A DNA stretch of 56,579 nt from Virgibacillus sp. AGTR. GTDB taxonomy: Bacteria; Bacillota; Bacilli; Bacillales; Amphibacillaceae. Each line of letters begins with the position of its first letter. The stretch's first letter is position 1. The position numbers and the translations under genes are program-made. The DNA lies in assembly GCF_016919725.2 (NCBI RefSeq), contig NZ_JAJERH010000023.1, forward strand, positions 1-56,579, given 5' to 3'. The notes beneath the pieces were generated by a model, which saw only the letters and a list, made by a program, of their open reading frames with translations, did not search any database and had not been told where the DNA came from. Shown here piece by piece: positions 10,799 through 20,331 of the stretch.

Positions 10799-10816
10799 GG
10801 ACACATAAAAGACATA
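10799..10816 (+). promoter_or_regulatory. Second copy of the GGACACATAA box, before the response regulator
   Basis: GGACACATAAAAGACATA lies between the kinase stop and the response-regulator start and matches the upstream copy at 16 of 18 positions. The duplication at both gene starts is what supports a regulatory role; the binding protein is unknown. Confidence 0.35.
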
Positions 10817-10860
10817 TAACCTTGTTAATTTATGTATATAGAGTGGAAGGAAGATTCACG

Positions 10861-11532
10861 ATGGGAAAGACAGTGTTGCTTGTCGAGGATGAAGTAAGAA
10901 TCCGGGAAGTTGTAGCCGATTACTTCAAACAGGACGGCTGGGAAGTGTATGAAACGGATAATGGTAGCAGTGCTATCGATTGGTATGATGCGGTTTATCC
11001 GGATTTAGTCATTCTCGATATCATGATGCCGCAAATGGATGGATTTGCTGTTACCAGGCAGGTGCGAAAGAGATCTGGCGTACCAATCATTTTGCTGACA
11101 GCGAGATCTAGTGACGATGATAAAATTCATGGGTTTGAACTTGGAGCCGACGAGTATGTAACCAAGCCATTTAGTCCGAAAGTGCTAGTCGCACGTGCTA
11201 ATTCTTTAATGAAACGCGCAACCGAACATTACCTGCCCACTGGTCATATGATCAGCTTCGGTCAAGCAATCGTTAATATGAAGTCCCATCAGCTTCAGCT
11301 TGAGGGCAAACAAGTAGAATTGACGCCAAAAGAATATGAATTATTGGTGTTCTTGCTTCACCATAAAAATAACGTCCTTTCACGTGAGGCAATTTTGAAT
11401 CACGTATGGGGGTTGGACTTCGATGGTGATAGTCGCGTTGTCGATACACATATTAAAAAGCTGAGAGCTAAGCTAAGCTGTGAATCACATCACATCAAGA
11501 CTGTTATTGGAACCGGCTATAAATTTGAATAA
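10861..11532 (+). CDS. OmpR/PhoB-family response regulator
   Basis: A 223-residue two-domain regulator. The receiver has an acidic pocket (VEDE near residue 9), the phosphoacceptor Asp53 in LVILDIMMP, and the conserved lysine in VTKPF. The C-terminal winged helix has the recognition-helix pattern RVVDTHIKKLRAKL. The start at 10861 follows GGAAGGAAG; an upstream TTG at 10822 has no site. The stop lies only 14 bases before dltX, so regulator and dlt genes are probably co-transcribed, which makes dltXABCD the natural target. That differs from the stand-alone dlt operons I know in Bacillus, but the regulon is untested. Confidence 0.9.
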   Translation: MGKTVLLVEDEVRIREVVADYFKQDGWEVYETDNGSSAIDWYDAVYPDLVILDIMMPQMDGFAVTRQVRKRSGVPIILLTARSSDDDKIHGFELGADEYVTKPFSPKVLVARANSLMKRATEHYLPTGHMISFGQAIVNMKSHQLQLEGKQVELTPKEYELLVFLLHHKNNVLSREAILNHVWGLDFDGDSRVVDTHIKKLRAKLSCESHHIKTVIGTGYKFE

Positions 11533-11546
11533 AAGGAAGAGAAAAG

Positions 11547-11693
11547 ATGAATAAACTCAAGCAGCTGTATGCGCACACTGGTGTCCGTTTTGCTTTGCAT
11601 ACTTGTTTTTATCTGGCAATTCTTGTCACCTTGTTTTTGATGTACGGCTTCCATACGGCTAATACAGGCAACTATATCTATAATGATTTCTAA
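11547..11693 (+). CDS. dltX: DltX, small membrane protein of the D-alanylation operon
   Basis: A 48-residue protein with a basic N-terminus, one membrane helix (about residues 17-35, [20 protein letters not shown]) and a short tail ending in NYIYNDF. This is the form of DltX, the small protein found immediately before dltA in Firmicutes and needed for D-alanine transfer to teichoic acids. AAGGAAGAG lies just upstream, and dltA starts 17 bases after its stop. It is easy to miss because of its size. Confidence 0.9.
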   Translation: MNKLKQLYAHTGVRFALHTCFYLAILVTLFLMYGFHTANTGNYIYNDF

Positions 11694-11710
11694 ATGGAGA
11701 AGATAATAAC

Positions 11711-13213
11711 ATGAAACTTTTAACACGTATTGCACAGCATGCGGCAAGCAACCCGGAACAGACGGCATTTCGTACAGAGGACCAGGTGCTGAACTACGAA
11801 TTGCTTTGGGACAGGTCGAGCAGACTGGCAAGCTTCATACATGCCAGACAGCTTGGACGGCAGACACCAATTGTTGTATATGGTCATATGGGAACCGATA
11901 TACCGGTATCTTTCCTCGCCTGTGTGCAGGCTGGCCACCCTTATATACCGGTAGATGCATCCATTCCAATGGAACGGATGCGCTATATCGTGGAAAAATC
12001 CGGTGCAGAATTAGTAATTAATACAACAGATAGCAGCCTGGAATTTGATAATATCGCTGTTTTACACGTGTCAGCACTGCAGCTGGAAACAGTAGAGCCT
12101 ATTGGTGATCAATATTGGGTCCAGCCTGATGAAGTTTTTTATATCATTTATACATCCGGCAGTACGGGAAATCCAAAAGGTGTTCAAATAACCGCTGCAA
12201 ATCTGCAGTCATTTACTAACTGGATGACAGGTGACTTTCCGTTAGAGCAAGGAAAAGTGTTCTTGAATCAGGCACCGTTTTCATTTGATTTGTCTGTCAT
12301 GGACTTTTATCCAGCGTTGCAAAGTGGCGGTTCGGTTCATGCATTGGAGAAAGATGTAATCAATAAGCCAAAGCTTTTGTTTGAGAACTTGAGTCGCTCG
12401 GCATTGCAAATTTGGACATCGACGCCATCCTTCGTACAAATGTGTTTTCCGAATCCGGACTTTAATGAAAAAATGCTTCCTGAGCTTGAGGTATTCCTGT
12501 TCTGTGGTGAGGTACTGCCGTTAGCTGTAGCCAAAGAGCTGAAAAAACGTTTTCCGAGAGCGAGAATCTTTAATACATACGGACCTACAGAAGCAACGGT
12601 TGCTGTGACGTCTGTTGAAATTACGGAAGAATTGCTCGCGAAAGAGAAGGCATTGCCGGTTGGCTATCCAAAGCCCGATATGCGTATTCTCGTTGTGGAC
12701 GAATCGGGAAATCTGTTACCTGAAGGTGAAAAAGGGGAGCTTATCCTTGCAGGGCCAAGTGTGTCAAAGGGCTATCTGGGTGAGCCGCTGCTGACAGAAA
12801 ATGCATTCGGCATTATAAACGGAATGAACGCCTATCGTACTGGAGATGCCGGCTTTATTCAGGACGGCTTGGTGTATTGCCAAGGCAGACTGGATTATCA
12901 AATCAAGCTGCACGGCTACCGGATGGAGCTGGAAGAGATTGAATTCCACCTTAATCAATCTGATTATATTAAGGCTGCCATTGTTATCCCTCATGCGCCA
13001 AACGAGGAAATTGAATACTTGATTGCGGCAGTGGTACCAGCCGATCATGACTTTGAGAAGGAATACAAGCTGACAGCTGCTATTCGAAAAGATCTTGCTT
13101 TGCGCTTGCCGGCATATATGATCCCGCGGAAGTTCACGTATCATACTGCTATTCCAATGACGATGAATGGGAAAGTAGACCGTAAGAAAATGAAGAAAGA
13201 GGTATTCGCATGA
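11711..13213 (+). CDS. dltA: DltA, D-alanine--carrier-protein ligase
   Basis: This cytoplasmic adenylating enzyme activates D-alanine with ATP and loads it onto the DltC carrier. The 500 residues are full length for the family. Visible motifs are the phosphate-binding loop [11 protein letters not shown] (about residues 150-160), YGPTEATV (about 294), YRTGDAG (about 375) and the C-terminal lysine region [14 protein letters not shown] lies before the start. The stop overlaps the ATG of dltB (GCATGA), so translation is coupled. Confidence 0.95.
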   Translation: MKLLTRIAQHAASNPEQTAFRTEDQVLNYELLWDRSSRLASFIHARQLGRQTPIVVYGHMGTDIPVSFLACVQAGHPYIPVDASIPMERMRYIVEKSGAELVINTTDSSLEFDNIAVLHVSALQLETVEPIGDQYWVQPDEVFYIIYTSGSTGNPKGVQITAANLQSFTNWMTGDFPLEQGKVFLNQAPFSFDLSVMDFYPALQSGGSVHALEKDVINKPKLLFENLSRSALQIWTSTPSFVQMCFPNPDFNEKMLPELEVFLFCGEVLPLAVAKELKKRFPRARIFNTYGPTEATVAVTSVEITEELLAKEKALPVGYPKPDMRILVVDESGNLLPEGEKGELILAGPSVSKGYLGEPLLTENAFGIINGMNAYRTGDAGFIQDGLVYCQGRLDYQIKLHGYRMELEEIEFHLNQSDYIKAAIVIPHAPNEEIEYLIAAVVPADHDFEKEYKLTAAIRKDLALRLPAYMIPRKFTYHTAIPMTMNGKVDRKKMKKEVFA

Positions 13214-14367
13214 CCCCGTATAGTTCTTTCCTTTTCTTTATCATTCTAGGTATTTTGCTACTGCCGACGATGATTCTCGGCACAATGGGTAAGCGGCTGC
13301 GGTATTACAATGTGTTCGTCACCATTGTTGTATTGGCTATTATATTTTCAGGAGGGGACGCAGGCTTCTTCTCGTTAGTAGCCTTCACCATTCTTCAGGT
13401 TGTACTGGTCAAAGGCTATATTACTTATCGACAGACAAAGAATAGCAGCCTCGTATTCTATGTAATAAGTTTTCTATCGATCCTGCCTTTGATTTTATCC
13501 AAGGTTTTGCCGATTTTAGCAGTGGATAACTGGGCAAGCTTTCTGGGTATTTCCTATCTGACATTCCGAGCTGTTCAAATCATTATTGAAACAAGAGATG
13601 GATTGATTAAGGATCAGCTCTCGATTTTTCAGCTTGTCAATTTTATGCTGTTTTATCCAACAATTTCATCAGGTCCGATTGATCGCTTCCGCCGATTTCA
13701 AAAGGATGAAGAAAAGCATTGGACACCGGAGGAGTACAAGGAACTGCTTTATAAAGGGATTAACAAAATCTTCCTTGGTTTTTTGTATAAATTTATAATC
13801 GGCTACAGCATCAATACGTACTTCATTATGAATCTAGAATATATAGCGGATTACAAGTTTATCTATCATCTGTTGTATATGTACAGCTATAGCTTGTACC
13901 TGTTCTTCGACTTTGCCGGCTATACGGCGTTTGCAGTCGGAGTCAGTTATATGATGGGAATCCGGTCACCGGAGAACTTTAATAAGCCATTCATCAGCCG
14001 CAACATCAAGGATTTCTGGAATCGATGGCATATGTCACTGTCGTTCTGGTTCCGTGACTATGTGTTCATGCGCTTCGTCTTTTTAATGAAGAAGAAAAAA
14101 TGGATACAGAACAAAATGCTCGTCTCGAATCTAGGTTATATTCTGCTGTTCCTGCTAATGGGAGTATGGCATGGTTTAGCGATTCAGTACATCATTTATG
14201 GAGCATATCATGCCTTGATGATGGCCGGATTTAATTTCTTCGAGACCTGGAATAAAAAACATAAACGCTGGCCAACAGGAAGAGCGATGACAATTGTGTC
14301 TATCGTTATCACTTTCCATGTCGTTTGTTTCGGTTTTTATCTGTTTTCTGGCAGACCATTTCAATAA
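13210..14367 (+). CDS. dltB: DltB, MBOAT-family D-alanyl transferase membrane protein
   Basis: DltB is a polytopic membrane O-acyltransferase that passes D-alanine from DltC across the membrane. The 385 residues contain about eleven hydrophobic helices, the [15 protein letters not shown] segment and the conserved catalytic histidine in GVWHGLAIQ near residue 320, all typical of MBOAT proteins. It overlaps the end of dltA by four bases and is followed after nine bases by dltC. Confidence 0.95.
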   Translation: MTPYSSFLFFIILGILLLPTMILGTMGKRLRYYNVFVTIVVLAIIFSGGDAGFFSLVAFTILQVVLVKGYITYRQTKNSSLVFYVISFLSILPLILSKVLPILAVDNWASFLGISYLTFRAVQIIIETRDGLIKDQLSIFQLVNFMLFYPTISSGPIDRFRRFQKDEEKHWTPEEYKELLYKGINKIFLGFLYKFIIGYSINTYFIMNLEYIADYKFIYHLLYMYSYSLYLFFDFAGYTAFAVGVSYMMGIRSPENFNKPFISRNIKDFWNRWHMSLSFWFRDYVFMRFVFLMKKKKWIQNKMLVSNLGYILLFLLMGVWHGLAIQYIIYGAYHALMMAGFNFFETWNKKHKRWPTGRAMTIVSIVITFHVVCFGFYLFSGRPFQ

Positions 14368-14382
14368 AAGGGGAATATGAAT

Positions 14383-14619
14383 ATGAATTTTAAAGAAAAA
14401 GTACTACAGGTTATTGCAGAAGTTTGTGAAGATGATGTTGTGAAAGAAGAGCATGATTTGGATATATTCGACGCAGGACTGATTGATTCATTTGCGACAG
14501 TAGAATTACTTGTTCAATTCGAGGAGCAGCTTGATATCAATGTACCGATTACGGAGTTCGATCGAGATACATGGAATACACCAAATGCTATCGTTGATCG
14601 TCTGAATGAGTTGAAATAA
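14383..14619 (+). CDS. dltC: DltC, D-alanine carrier protein
   Basis: A small acidic acyl-carrier-type protein (78 residues from this start). The DSF of GLIDSFATVELL supplies the serine (residue 36) that receives 4'-phosphopantetheine, on which DltA loads D-alanine. I prefer the ATG at 14383, nine bases after AAGGGG, over the ATG at 14377, which is only three bases from that site. The stop shares a base with the dltD start (TAATG). Confidence 0.95.
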   Translation: MNFKEKVLQVIAEVCEDDVVKEEHDLDIFDAGLIDSFATVELLVQFEEQLDINVPITEFDRDTWNTPNAIVDRLNELK

Positions 14620-15779
14620 TGAAGAAGAAGTATTTTTTTGGACCAATCATTCTTGCATTGGTCCTGTTTGCCGGGGTAGTACTCGTACCCGTATCATGGC
14701 TTGCTAAGTTAGTTCCGGAGGATCGTTTGGAGGAATCGGCTACCAGTCTGGAGTCAAATATGTTCCAAGGAACATATTTGCAAAGTGAAATGCTCAAACA
14801 TTCGACGTATGTTCCAATCTATGGTTCTTCCGAATTGTCGCGCTGGGATCCATTCCATCCATCAAATTATTTCGAAATGAATGCCGCTGTCTTTACACCT
14901 TATTTAATAGGAAAAGGCGGGATGACCTCTATTATTCATGATTTAAACTTTGCCACGCATGCTGATCAATTGAAGAACAAGCAGATGGTCATCATCGTAT
15001 CGCCGCAATGGTTTGTAAAGCATGGTACAGACGAGCAGCATTTTACACCCAACTATTCCGCTCTGCAAGCCTACCAGCTTCCTTTTAATAAGGAAGTGGA
15101 CGAGCAAGTGAAACGAAAATTGATGCAACGCCTGATAACGTATGATGCGGTTAAGAACGACACGATACTTTATCAGCTTTATGATGCTTATTTGAATGAC
15201 AAAAAGGTTAAGTTTAATATTTTTTCAGTTTCTGCAAAGGCTTATATATCCTTACTTAAGAAAAAGGATCTGTATTTCACACTTCTGAAGGATAAACCAA
15301 CTAATCGGCATCAGTCAAACGAAGTGAAGGACAAGACGTGGGAAGAACTGCAGGCACAAGCTGATGCTTATGGCGAGAAACGGACACAGCATTCCAAATT
15401 TTATATTGATGACAACGTGTATAAGTATAGGAAGCATTATATCAAGGGAATGAAAGGAAAGAATAAAGGACATTCCTATGCAGAATCACTTGAGTATGAA
15501 GATTTCCAGCTGATGCTTGATATTCTCAAGGAAGCTAATGCCGACCCTCTTTTTGTCATTATACCTGTGAATGGGGCGTATTATGACTACACAGGCTTCC
15601 CCGAAAAAGGACGGCAAGAATACTACACTCGTATAAAGAAGCAAATTAATGATAGTGGCTTTACTTACGCCGATTATTCCGACCATGAATACGACCCTCA
15701 TTTTATGCGTGATACGATTCATATTGGCTGGAAAGGCTGGGTTTATTTAAATGAGGATATGCAGAAGTTCCTTGAATAG
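14619..15779 (+). CDS. dltD: DltD, teichoic-acid D-alanylation protein
   Basis: DltD is the membrane-anchored extracytoplasmic protein that completes transfer of D-alanine to lipoteichoic acid. The 386-residue protein has one N-terminal membrane helix (about residues 5-27) and an SGNH-hydrolase-like domain with the serine motif YGSSELSRWDPF near residue 68. The paired Asp/His motif RDTIHIGWKGW lies close to the C-terminus. It overlaps dltC by one base and ends the operon, followed eight bases later by a terminator. Confidence 0.93.
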   Translation: MKKKYFFGPIILALVLFAGVVLVPVSWLAKLVPEDRLEESATSLESNMFQGTYLQSEMLKHSTYVPIYGSSELSRWDPFHPSNYFEMNAAVFTPYLIGKGGMTSIIHDLNFATHADQLKNKQMVIIVSPQWFVKHGTDEQHFTPNYSALQAYQLPFNKEVDEQVKRKLMQRLITYDAVKNDTILYQLYDAYLNDKKVKFNIFSVSAKAYISLLKKKDLYFTLLKDKPTNRHQSNEVKDKTWEELQAQADAYGEKRTQHSKFYIDDNVYKYRKHYIKGMKGKNKGHSYAESLEYEDFQLMLDILKEANADPLFVIIPVNGAYYDYTGFPEKGRQEYYTRIKKQINDSGFTYADYSDHEYDPHFMRDTIHIGWKGWVYLNEDMQKFLE

Positions 15780-15786
15780 CACTAGG

Positions 15787-15815
15787 ACGATTCACCTAAT
15801 AGGTGGATCGTTTTT
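15787..15815 (+). terminator. Rho-independent terminator of the dlt operon
   Basis: ACGATTCACCT (15787-15797) pairs with AGGTGGATCGT (15801-15811) with one wobble pair and a three-base loop, followed by a T run (15811-15815). Confidence 0.85.
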
Positions 15816-15835
15816 GGTTTGCCCAGCATGGGCGG

Positions 15836-16010
15836 ACTCTAAGGAGGGAAGTCTTCAGTACGACCTTGTAGCGGTACGTACTTAGTCAAAAGTAAGGGTG
15901 TCCATGGGTGACGTGGAATTTGCAGGAAGCTCGAGGCAAACCTCAGGTCTGACGAATAGAAAGCATATAGGAGGCAACGTATGAGGATAAGACTGACAAA
16001 GAAGTTATAA
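15836..16010 (+). mobile_element. Group II intron 5' part (domain I), fragment
   Basis: The stretch contains the run of conserved blocks common in domain I of bacterial group II introns: GGGTGTCCATGGGTGACGTG, then a GGAAGCTCGAGGCAAACCTC hairpin, GGTCTGACGAATAGAAA and ATGAGGATAAGACTG. It stops abruptly near 16010 with no reverse-transcriptase gene and no domains II-VI. The orientation is the same as that of the domain V/VI piece on the other side of the dlt block. Confidence 0.6.
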
Positions 16011-16054
16011 TTCAATTGCTACTATGGTGTGTCAACACTAAATCGAACAAATTT

Positions 16055-16165
16055 TTATAGGTTGATTAACTTGTATTCAGTAGGTGTTAAATAATTTAGT
16101 GATCCGTGAATTCGAATGTGGTAGAATCAATGAACATAATTAAAAAGTTCAAGGGCAAGTTCGTG
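16055..16165 (-). pseudogene. IS3-family (IS150-type) transposase C-terminal remnant
   Basis: The minus-strand translation reads ALELFNYVH, then a TGA where tryptophan is expected, then FYHIRIHGSLNYLTPTEYKL and a stop. This is the signature ending of IS3-type OrfB integrases (YVHWYNxxRxHxxLxYxTPxxY). Only the last 35 or so codons survive, with a stop inside, so it is dead. Confidence 0.7.
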
Positions 16166-16476
16166 CGGTTAGTAGAACCTTGTTCTTTTTTGACTATATA
16201 ATCCTTTCATGTGGATTTTGTACATAATAAATTATTGGAATTTTCTATATTAAGTTTATGAGTTTAAACTAAATGCGGGAAATCATTTTAGCAAATCTAT
16301 TGAAAGACAAGGGAGCATCACAAGGATGTAACATCTATTATTCGTAATTGTGAAAAAGCCCACTCCTATTAATCAGGTCTGACCTCAATAAATTTTTACC
16401 TTTGATAGTTGTCCAAAGGAGTGCCCCTACATTAATTCTATGCTCTACAACTATTTTCCCCTATAAAGTGTTTAAT

Positions 16477-16670
16477 CTATTTTTCATTTATTTTCTTAAT
16501 ATATATGTATCCAGTTAACATTAATACTGCTAAATAAATTGCTTCTATCTTTATTTCTCCGCCTCTAATTAGAGAGTAAAAAAAGAGATTACGCCTATAA
16601 TAAAAAAGAAACCCGTCAAGTTTTTTAACATTCTATTATATTTTTAAAAAATCTCGTTGGTTTTATTCAT
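16477..16670 (-). pseudogene. Decayed small two-helix membrane protein gene
   Basis: Minus-strand codons from an ATG at 16670 give MNKTNEIF, a TAA, then a hydrophobic helix (LTGFFFIIGVISFFTL). After a frameshift, a second helix follows (IEAIYLAVLMLTGYIYIKK) and a stop at 16477. The two helices and basic tail suggest a small integral membrane protein, now broken. I cannot name the family. Confidence 0.22.
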
Positions 16671-16871
16671 ATATTAATCATCTTCCTTTTATTGATTTTG
16701 ATTCCAGCATTAAAGTATACAGGGGTTTTAGTATACACCAATATGATAATCATTATGAATTCCATAGCTGCATTTGGCAATTGAATTTTAGAGTATTCTT
16801 AATAATATTTTTAATTATATCAACAAAAAAATACAAAATAGGAAAATAACACTAGATAAATAGACTAGAAA

Positions 16872-17015
16872 ATGGTGATGATTAAAGTGGAAAAGCAGAT
16901 TTTAGCTTATAATCAGGAGTTCAAAGAACTAGATTCTACAGATTTACAGGAAGGTATTTGTAATAATATTGAGCAGGAACGTTCAGAGGTGTTCAATAAT
17001 ATAGCAAAGAACTAG
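16872..17015 (+). CDS. Short acidic hypothetical ORF
   Basis: A 47-codon frame rich in Glu/Gln with no clear ribosome binding site, lying among pseudogenes. It could be the end of a lost coiled-coil gene or a chance frame. No function can be suggested. Confidence 0.15.
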   Translation: MVMIKVEKQILAYNQEFKELDSTDLQEGICNNIEQERSEVFNNIAKN

Positions 17016-17099
17016 AATTTATAAAAAGAGAACTTAATAGAGAAGGTGGAAGAAGAAATCAAGAGCCAGACAGGCCATAAAAGAAAACTAAAAACAGGA

Positions 17100-17680
17100 G
17101 GATAAAACTATTTGATGATGTTAAATCAAACAGTAGAGAAACGATTGAAAAAGAATGAGAGAGTATAATATAGGGATAGCACTTAATGATCCATATAATT
17201 GAAAAGGCCATTTCTCCTAATACATCATGGGTTGGTGGGAGGATGCAACGAAATATCAAAGTTGGCAATTCAATGTAAAGCCGGTGCAGTTGATACTACT
17301 TGTGTAAGGATACGGTTTGGGGAAACAATTCCCTATGTTAATTGGAAGCTATCTAATATAGTAGCCATAAAAATTAGAATCGAAATCTCAAAAATTACAA
17401 AGTATGCCTGAATTGTAACTATAAATAAAAGAATGCACAAAGGATTGAACCGCCTGTTAACAGCATTGTTTTTTAACCAGTACTATCAACCAGAATAATG
17501 GATAAAGCCATAAAGATAACATTAACTATACCTACAATAACAGTTTGAAACATAGAAATAGTCGTTCCTACTCATAATTGTTCAAAGATGAAAGGAGAAT
17601 AGTAAAGAATAACGTTAATCCCGATTAACTGCTGGAAAATAGCAACAGCAATACCAACAAATTATCCAGTTTAGATTAGA
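17100..17680 (-). pseudogene. Sugar-porter (MFS) transporter pseudogene
   Basis: The minus-strand translation shows AIFQQLIGINVILYYSPFIF, a stop, then TTISMFQTVIVGIVNVIFMA, LSIILVDSTG and, after another stop, a glycine-rich helix (LLTGGSILCAFF). Further down come SPNRILTQVVSTAPAL and DVLGEMAFSIIW. These are the hallmark segments of helices 7-12 of sugar-porter family transporters (QQxxGINxxxYY; DRxGRK, with the arginine codon here a stop; RxxxxA). At least four stops or frameshifts and loss of the N-terminal half make it nonfunctional. Confidence 0.7.
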
Positions 17681-17830
17681 CTTTACAATTTTAAGGTGTG
17701 TTTTTGTAAAACTATAGAAATTCAACCTACCGGTAATGGGAATTATTGGTGATAACTAGTACAATGTCTGATAAAATAGGATTATAGTCACATATAATTT
17801 TTACATATGGAGAAAAAATGAGGGATAACA

Positions 17831-19777
17831 ATGCTAGTTTATGAAGCTATAAAATCCGAATTTTTGGAAGATGTTTTTCATGACGAATTAACGAATAATA
17901 TTATTAACAATTTCCAGTCTAAAATAGGTACGGTGAATAAGAGCGAGGTTCGATCATGGGATAATTCCATGCAGTATATGTATCGTGTCTTAATGGATGC
18001 TGACATACCAGATACTGCCGGGATTGCGATTGAATATAAGGTTCCTTATTCCTCTAAGAGGGTAGATTTTTTGATTACTGGAAAAAGAGATCAAGAAGAA
18101 TCAGTTGTTGTAGTAGAGCTGAAACAATGGGATAAGGTAGAAAAGGTTCAGGGAAAAGAAGCAATTGTTAAGACTAGGTTTAATCATGGTCTTGCTGAAA
18201 CAACCCATCCTTCTTATCAGGCGTGGTCTTATGGATCGTTAATTAAAGATTATAATGCCACAGTACAACAGGAAGAAATTGATATTTATCCCTGTGCCTA
18301 CTTACATAACTATATAGTAAATGGAGATTCTGACCCATTAACAGATGATATTTATAAATATTACATAGATCAGTCTCCGGTTTTTGCAAAGGGAGATGCA
18401 AAGAAACTTCGAGATTTTATAAAAAGGCATATTAAATATGGAGATAATAAAGAAACTCTCTATAAAATTGAAAAAGGAAAGATACGTCCATCAAAATCAT
18501 TACAAGATGCTTTAAATTCGATGCTGCAAGGAAATGATGAATTTGTAATGATTGATGAGCAAAAAGTTGTTTTCGAAGAAGCCTTAAGGTTAGCAAATGA
18601 AGCTAAACGAACAAATACAAAGCAGGTGTTTATTGTAGAGGGCGGTCCGGGAACTGGAAAATCTGTTTTAGCAATAAATCTATTAGTAGAATTAACTAAA
18701 AAAAGTATGGTAGCCCAATATGTAACGAAAAATTCTGCCCCACGTAATATTTATGCTACGAAACTTAAAAAGGATTTTAAGAAAACCCAGATAGATAACT
18801 TGTTTAAAGGATCAGGGAGCTATGTTGATGCACCAAGTAATGAATTTGATGTATTAATAGTAGATGAAGCACATCGGTTAAATGAAAAGTCCGGAATGTT
18901 CCAGAACTTAGGTGAAAACCAAGTCAAGGAACTTATTAATGCAGCCAATATGACGATTTTCTTTATTGATGAACACCAGAGAGTGACTCTCAAAGATATT
19001 GGCAGTGTTGATTTAATTAAAAAATACTCGGCTGAAAACAATGGAGAAGTACACCAGTTAGAATTGGAGTCTCAATTTAGATGCAATGGCTCTGATGGTT
19101 ATTTAGCATGGATTGATGATGTCTTACAAATTAAACATACTGCGAATACCAACTTTATAGGAAAAGACTATGATTTCCGTGTGTTTGACGACCCCAGCGA
19201 TCTTTTGGAATGTATTCGTCAGTTAAATAAAGATAAAAATAAAGCAAGAATGTTAGCAGGATATTGTTGGGAGTGGCCAAAAGAAACAAGAACCAAATCA
19301 GATACTCCTGATATAGTTATTCCCGAAAAAGATTTTGGAATCAGCTGGAATCTGGACAATACATTAACGTGGGCTATAGATGATGAATCGGTAAATGAAG
19401 CAGGTTGTATCCATACATCGCAAGGTTTGGAGTTCGATTACGCTGGTATTATTATTGGTGATGATTTATTTTACAAAGATGGTAAGGTACATACAGACTA
19501 TACGAAACGAGCAAAATCTGATAGATCACTATTTGGTATTAAAAAGATGATAAAAGAAAAACCCTACGAAGCGGAAAAAATAGCTGATAATATTATTCGC
19601 AACACATATCGTACTCTATTAACACGTGGCCAAAAAGGCTGTTTTGTTTATTGTACAGATCAGAAATTAGCGAACTATTTGCGACGAAGATTGGAAAGCG
19701 TGGTTGAATACGATGCAAATGAATTTTTTGGTGAAAAAACACGAGTGGCAGAGGATAGAGGAGAATATACCGAGTAA
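17831..19777 (+). CDS. PD-(D/E)xK-like nuclease fused to a DUF2075 ATPase/helicase domain
   Basis: The 648-residue protein begins with a probable PD-(D/E)xK nuclease fold: RVDFLITG followed by VVVVELKQW (about residues 77-100) gives the D...ExK arrangement. A DUF2075-type P-loop domain follows, with Walker A GGPGTGKS (about residue 275) and Walker B VLIVDEAHR (about 340), and a second RecA-like half with IHTSQGLEFD and YRTLLTRGQKG near the C-terminus. Schlafen-like DUF2075 proteins are frequent in defence islands. It leads a run of three genes (NUDIX, then a PLD-helicase) on the same strand. GAGGGAT precedes the ATG. Cytoplasmic; substrate unknown. Confidence 0.85.
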   Translation: MLVYEAIKSEFLEDVFHDELTNNIINNFQSKIGTVNKSEVRSWDNSMQYMYRVLMDADIPDTAGIAIEYKVPYSSKRVDFLITGKRDQEESVVVVELKQWDKVEKVQGKEAIVKTRFNHGLAETTHPSYQAWSYGSLIKDYNATVQQEEIDIYPCAYLHNYIVNGDSDPLTDDIYKYYIDQSPVFAKGDAKKLRDFIKRHIKYGDNKETLYKIEKGKIRPSKSLQDALNSMLQGNDEFVMIDEQKVVFEEALRLANEAKRTNTKQVFIVEGGPGTGKSVLAINLLVELTKKSMVAQYVTKNSAPRNIYATKLKKDFKKTQIDNLFKGSGSYVDAPSNEFDVLIVDEAHRLNEKSGMFQNLGENQVKELINAANMTIFFIDEHQRVTLKDIGSVDLIKKYSAENNGEVHQLELESQFRCNGSDGYLAWIDDVLQIKHTANTNFIGKDYDFRVFDDPSDLLECIRQLNKDKNKARMLAGYCWEWPKETRTKSDTPDIVIPEKDFGISWNLDNTLTWAIDDESVNEAGCIHTSQGLEFDYAGIIIGDDLFYKDGKVHTDYTKRAKSDRSLFGIKKMIKEKPYEAEKIADNIIRNTYRTLLTRGQKGCFVYCTDQKLANYLRRRLESVVEYDANEFFGEKTRVAEDRGEYTE

Positions 19778-19910
19778 AGACTATTTTACGAATCAATAAT
19801 TTAATCGCATTTTTGTTAGAGGATTACTGGAAAGAGTTCTAAATAAAATACTTCTATTATTTAGTTGGTATAATTGATAGTAGAAATATGATTAGTAGGA
19901 GAGAATTCAA

Positions 19911-20303
19911 TTGGAAATGAAAAATATATATGTAGTCGGAGCAGTGATAGTCAAAGATGATAAAATTCTCTGTGCGCAAAGAGGTGAATCAAAGTCATTA
20001 TCATATAAATGGGAATTTCCTGGAGGGAAAATTGAAATATATGAGACGGCAGAACAGGCATTGAAGCGAGAAATTAATGAAGAAATGAAATGCGATATCA
20101 AGGTTGGAGATCAGGTGGATTATACTGTATATGAGTATGACTTTGGAATTGTACACTTAACCACATACTACTGTACCTTGCTTAAAGGGACACCTGTACT
20201 AACTGAACACCAATCTATAAAATGGCTGTCTAGAAAGGATCTTTCAACACTTGATTGGGCACCTGCAGATATTCCAACAGTAGAAAAACTAATCAAGATG
20301 TAA
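19911..20303 (+). CDS. NUDIX (MutT-like) nucleoside triphosphate pyrophosphohydrolase
   Basis: A 130-residue NUDIX hydrolase with the GX5EX7REXXEE box (residues about 38-60) directly after KWEFPGGK, the layout of MutT-type (deoxy)nucleotide-cleaning enzymes. The start is TTG at 19911, seven bases after GGAGAG; the ATG at 19917 is too far from it. The gene lies 133 bases after the DUF2075 protein and 28 bases before the PLD-helicase. Placement between two nucleic-acid motors suggests that it hydrolyses a modified or signalling nucleotide for the same system rather than general housekeeping. That is inference from context only. Confidence 0.85.
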   Translation: MEMKNIYVVGAVIVKDDKILCAQRGESKSLSYKWEFPGGKIEIYETAEQALKREINEEMKCDIKVGDQVDYTVYEYDFGIVHLTTYYCTLLKGTPVLTEHQSIKWLSRKDLSTLDWAPADIPTVEKLIKM

Positions 20304-20331
20304 AAGATTGGTTATCAGAGGGGAGAGTTGT

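Noticed and set aside
16360-16436. Palindrome GCCCACTCCT...AGGAGTGCCCC
   Set aside because: It could be an IS end or a terminator, but no adjacent gene or transposase fits and I cannot name it.
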